64,000 bases of DNA, taken from Carya illinoinensis. Taxonomy: Eukaryota > Streptophyta > Magnoliopsida > Fagales > Juglandaceae. The DNA lies in the NCBI RefSeq assembly GCF_018687715.1, contig NC_056755.1, positions 17,180,001-17,244,000 on the forward strand, read 5' to 3'. The notes under the pieces are model-generated. The model saw only the letters and a list, made by a program, of their open reading frames with translations, did no database searches and was not told the DNA's origin. The position numbers and the translations under genes are program-made. This document shows positions 59,504-64,000 of this stretch, one piece after another (within the stretch, counting starts at the first letter, position 1; each line of letters opens with the position of its first letter).

Positions 59504-60620
59504 CACTACAAGAAATAAGGTCATTGGCAGCGCTTAAAATTGCTGCAGAAAAGCATTTAAACTGCTGCAAATACTTTTATTCCAGCGATTTTAACTTCCT
59601 TGCCCATTCGTCGCTATTATCGTGTCTTTTTTGCTCAAAGCAGCGATAAAAAAAAATTCGCTACTAAAAATACCTTTACCAGCGATTTTTTTTTCTTGCT
59701 AATACTCCCAATATCGCTGCAACTGTCCTCAAGTCCATAAAGATATATCGCTAAGAAAACTCAATTATAGCATCTTAAATCTTTGCAAATACTCTATAAA
59801 TTATTGGAATTGATATCTGGTATTTCCAGCGAAAATTTCAAAATTGTTGCAAATACTATTTTACAGCGTAATAGGGACGCTGAAATAGGACCAAAAGCGC
59901 TACAAATAGAGAAAAAACTGTTGCAAATGTGATCACCCAAGTATGAAAAATCGTTGTTGAAGTATAATTGCAGCATTTAAAACCGCTGCAATTACTATAA
60001 AATGCTGCAATTCGAGCGATTTATTTAATAATTATTGCAAATAATATTTTCCAGCGTAATAGAAATGCTGAAAATAAATCCAAAAGTGCTGCAAAAGGTA
60101 AAAACTGTTGCAAATGTGCTCATGAAAATCGTTGTTAAAATGTAATTAAAGCATTTAAAATCACTGCAATTATTATAAAATCGCTGCAATTGAGGAAGTC
60201 AATTCCAGCGATTTATTTAAAAATTGTTGCAAACAATTTTTTCCAGCGTAATAGAAATGCTGAAAATAAAACTAAAAGCGCTGCAAAAAGGTAAAAAGTT
60301 TGCAAATGTGGTCATGGCTGTATCGAAAATCGTTGTTAAAATGTAATTGCAACATTTAGAATCATTGCAATTACTATAAAATTGCTGGAATTTAGCTCAT
60401 CCATTCCAGTGATTTATTTAAAAATTGTTGCAAATAATTTTTTCCAGCGTAATAGAAACGCTGAAAATAAAACCAAAAGCGCTGCAAAAGGAAAAAAACT
60501 GTTGCAAATGTTGTCATGACTATATGGAAAATTGTTGTTAAAGTGTGATTACAGCATTTAGAATCGCTGCAAAAGCTATGTAAATCGCTGCAATTGCCTT
60601 TTTGGTGCATTTTTTTTTCC
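59504..60620. mobile_element. CACTA-type terminus with a tandem subterminal array
   Basis: CACTACAAGAAATAAGG begins at 59504, a typical inward-reading CACTA end. It leads into DNA packed with GCTGCAA, CCAGCG and TTGCAGCA motifs. From about 59862 a unit starting CCAGCGTAATAG recurs at 60051, 60243 and 60443, so about four copies of 189-200 bp are in tandem. Each has paired motifs in both orientations. No matching TAGTG end was found to the right, so the element is truncated or extends undetected. Motifs differ from both other CACTA copies, so this is a third family. Confidence 0.72.
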
Positions 60621-63600
60621 GCTCTTGCCAAAGATGTTGGTTACATATATATATATATATAAGTGTCATTTTCGCTATGATCGGAAATATATTATTTATC
60701 TTATTATTACTTTTTTTTTTTATCCTGTGCATATCAATCACTAAATAATTATTTTATCAATTTATTAAAAGACCTGAAACAATAAATTAACTTTTTTTTA
60801 ATACCTTAAACTACACTTAAATTATGTCATTTAAATTAAGATTAATTCTTCATTTATTGTAGAACACTTTTCAATCATAATCCAGATTATAATAATCACA
60901 ACAAGTTTTCACCTACATGAAACAATCACACATAAACCTATGATTCTTTCTATTCCATTGCTATATAACACTTATAGTGTTTATCTAACACCCAATTTTT
61001 GATATGGGAAACATAAATAAAAATTCTGGAACTTTCATTATAAATCAAATCTTTGAGCACTTTTTTCATCTAATATAATAAATCAAACACATTCTCTCAT
61101 CTAAACCCAATGGAAAATTCACATTAATGTAGTTATGTGCTATATACATTGGGGTGGACCAATTTGAATCCAAAACCTACAACTTACAAACTACTAAATA
61201 TATAGAACATATTTCTTGCTTCTAAACATTAATTGAAAATGTCCACATTCATTCAAAATTTTCAACTGTCCTGCTTCTCTATGGACTAAAATTATATCAT
61301 GTCATCTATAACAATGTGCACCTGGGCATTGTGTCTTGGGTAGAACAATTTCAACACGTCTGCATCATGTGGAGGTGGGGGGGGGGGATTCATTGTTTAG
61401 CATTTTTAATATTTCAATCTCTCCAACTCCAATCTGTCAATGAATAAAGAGAGCCGTTACGTAAACCCTACAATTAGATCAGTAGAGCATACATTGGCAT
61501 GAACAAGAAAATAATACTCAAATTTGAAAACTAACTTTAATGTTCCTTCATCATTGCCAATTGCCAAAATGGCAAACATAAAGTCAGGTTGAAAATAGTC
61601 ATATCTTACAGTCATTTAAGCAAAACACTCTTCACAAGGAAACTAGCACTTTTAGCAAAGTACCTTGTAAAGAAACAGACTGTAAAGATGTTTGAAAAAA
61701 ATCTTTCGTTCTGTATATTTTACTTGTGCTATACATGCAGGATATATATAAGTGCATCTGAAACTAACTGATATACAAGCAATTACATGCAATACTCACA
61801 TTTTACTTGTATAGCTGTATATATTTAAATTAAAATTTAAATGTTGCTGATCTTCAGCAGTGATTTCATTTGAAATCAGTTGATCTTCTACACTGCTGAA
61901 CACAAAACAATGGAGTAAACACATCAAGCTTATATAAGCTATATTAGTTTTAGCATTATGCATGGTTTTGTTTTCTGGTTAATGGATGTGTTTTCGACCC
62001 CAACCTGGCTATGATTTTAGACAATGTGTATTTGTAATAATCAACATGTTCTGTCAGTTTTTCTTATTATATTGTTTTCCATCAACATGTAATGAGTACT
62101 TTACCTAGGTGTCTCTCATGTATACTACTTGTGTATAGGGGTTGCACCATTGCACTTATTAATAAAATCTTCTTACTTAAAAAATAAATAAAGGGAAACT
62201 CAATATCAGAACGTATTTAGAGAAGTTCTTTTTAGTGACTAATAGTACTGTCTTGAGGCTATTGGAAATTGGACCAGTTTATCATGTTTAAGATGAGATT
62301 TTGTCTTCTCCCTCTAATTCTAAAATGTGTATAGAGAAGTTCTGGAAAAATATGTAAATCAATAGAGTACAGAACTTAATTACAAACAGAACAAAGGACA
62401 AAGGTTAAACCACACTATACCTTCCACATCAGGTTCTTTGGATGAGTAACTGATGGCTAGCAAAATGAGGAGTACTTGATGTCTGATGTAGCCAAATTCA
62501 TGAAAGGATCAAATGAAGTCATGACTTCCTATAATAACAAACCATTACTCAAAACCATGAGAATGAAAGTTACTGGTTAGTCACATATAGTGTGGGATAA
62601 AAAATGGAAGAAAATGCAAAAGAGGAGAATGTAGAAGAGCTTGGAAACATCAAAATAGATATAGAAATATAAGGGACACAAACTGCAGCTAGTAAAGGAA
62701 AAAAAAAAAAATTGAATTATCTAATTTATTTCATTAATTTCATATTTCTAGATACTATATATGCATGTGAAACTACAAAATTTATTATTTCAACCCAAAT
62801 TATCTTAGCTGATAATTACTAACACATACCCAACAAAAAATGGTATAATCACCAATATATATATAAATGGAGGCATTCAAATTATATGGGACAAAGACAT
62901 GCACTTAAAATTTGCAGCAATTGATACATTTCTAGACTTAGAGGCCCTGGGACAAGTTTTGAAAAATATCTACCTTTATAACTGAAAAAAGTAAGACTCT
63001 AACTTCTATGGGACATGTTTATGACAATATCAAGACTCAAGGTATTGCAACCAAAAAAGAGATGAAGTTAGAAACTAGTACGAACAATAATCGGTTAAGT
63101 GCGTAGAAAGCTTCTAGAGAACCTATGGTGAACGAAAAATCAAGAGTAAGCATGCATGCACCATAAAACTTGTGACAAAAAGGTCATTATTCTCAACTTA
63201 TTTTTCTTAGGCTTTATGTGTAACACTGAGTATAGATTTTCTAACAAAAAGCTAAAATAGAAAACTAACAACTAAAAATTGCCAAGATAACGTGCGAAAG
63301 TAAAATCAATTGACCCTTAATCACCAAACATGCAATAAGCTAGATAATTATTTAATATATATGAGGGTTCTTTCTTTTCTCTTGGACATTTGATCCTTAA
63401 TAGCCTTCAAATCAATAAATGAAAGAGAGTTACTAAAATCATGTTAAGTTTAAACGTGATTTTCATAAATTACTGTTTATGTTGCCTTTTGTCAAGATAA
63501 TGAAAGGCCAACCCAATTAGCCTTTGAAATTTCCCAATAACTAGCCGAACCCAATCTTAAAATCCAAGCCCATAATTTTTTCTTCTTTTATATTCTTTCT

Positions 63601-63728
63601 GAAAGCCCATAGTTATAAAGCAGTCCATGCTGAAGAACATAAAGAATAGAAAAAAATAATTAAAAAAATGTGCGAAACAGACCAAGGTGAATGCCTATAG
63701 GCTACATATTTGACTTCACTTGGCCTCC
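60621..63728. other. AT-rich intergenic DNA, no gene recognised
   Basis: There are only short frames without domains. An 11-base G-run lies near 61377-61387, a perfect AACACTTATAGTGTT palindrome near 60967-60981 and an (AT)n run near 60647-60662. Confidence 0.45.
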
Positions 63729-63905
63729 GTTTGGATAATGAAATTATTTCATCTCATTATTATAAGTTTTTCAAATTTCAACATAAAATATAATAAACAA
63801 TTTAATTTTTTCAAATATCAAAATAATAATAATATTAAAAAATAATATTTTATTCAACTTTTAACTTTTATCTAAAACCGTCTCATATTATCTTATTATC
63901 CAAAC
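63729..63905. repeat. Complete TTTGGAT-type MITE
   Basis: A 177-bp non-coding element with inverted ends GTTTGGATAATGA (left) and GTTTGGATAATAA (inward from the right). Inside are TTTCATCTCATTAT, ATAAAATATAATAAACAATTT and AATATTTTATTCAACTT blocks, also found at 20596-20762 and near 21340-21460. It is the best-preserved copy here of a family scattered through the window. I see no clear target-site duplication. Confidence 0.7.
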
Positions 63906-64000
63906 TACAATCTCCCTTCTAATTCTTCATCATCTCATGTAACGCAATGCACACATATGACTCTATCCCAGTGTTACTCAAACATTGTCGAGGTTGTTGT

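Noticed and set aside
59862..60620. CRISPR-like array of regularly spaced repeats
   Set aside because: Eukaryotic context, units of 190-200 bp that are similar throughout rather than short repeats with unique spacers, and a CACTA-type terminus alongside.

Overview
This is a window of eukaryotic plant nuclear DNA, not bacterial or viral. It is AT-rich and shows a spliced R2R3-MYB gene, an intronless plant aromatic amino-acid decarboxylase and many plant transposon families. The organism is a core eudicot. A recurring small repeat rich in CATCTC and TTTGGAT motifs resembles one I associate with woody Fagales such as walnut and pecan, but that placement is inference. Only two host genes look intact. 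At 12.0-13.5 kb on the minus strand is a 498-residue tryptophan/tyrosine decarboxylase-type enzyme with all key residues present. At 48.4-49.7 kb on the minus strand is a three-exon subgroup-11-type R2R3-MYB factor, whose upstream region carries an ABRE, a DRE core and three G-boxes. Almost everything else recognisable is mobile DNA. Layout: 1-2.2 kb, no gene; 2.2-9.7 kb, a decayed CACTA (En/Spm) element with a broken TNP2-type transposase and, about 3.5 kb upstream of it, a TATA box and palindromic subterminal repeats; 10.5-10.8 kb, a 5'-truncated LINE tail; 12.0-13.8 kb, the decarboxylase and its upstream region; 14.0-14.6 kb, a small hAT-like element; 14.87-20.55 kb, a full-length LINE bounded by a perfect 17-bp target-site duplication; 20.6-26.6 kb, AT-rich DNA with MITEs; 26.6-35.0 kb, a Ty3/gypsy Tat-type LTR element that has lost gag and protease but keeps pol on the minus strand, an antisense extra ORF on the plus strand and a six-copy 76-77-bp tandem array between them; 35.4-37.0 kb, a second gypsy pol remnant in the opposite orientation; 37.36-38.79 kb, a hAT-like element with another hAT-like element inside it, both with 8-bp duplications; 38.8-45.5 kb, AT-rich DNA with MITEs and microsatellites; 45.55-46.13 kb, a LINE RNase H remnant and a 270-bp TRIM/SMART mini-LTR element; 48.4-50.3 kb, the MYB gene and promoter; 50.73-51.09 kb, a foldback MITE; 52.9-58.8 kb, a second CACTA element with both a TNP2-like and a TNPA-like (Transposase_24) gene, riddled with TAG stops at conserved tryptophans; 59.5-60.6 kb, a CACTA-type terminus leading into a roughly 190-200-bp tandem array of GCTGCAA/CCAGCG motifs; 60.6-64 kb, AT-rich DNA ending in a complete small TTTGGAT-type MITE. 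I saw no rRNA, tRNA or CRISPR, and no clearly undescribed system. The most unusual structures are the converging pol/antisense-ORF gypsy element with its tandem array, the two repeat-loaded CACTA termini, the nested hAT pair and the TAG-biased decay of the second CACTA transposase.
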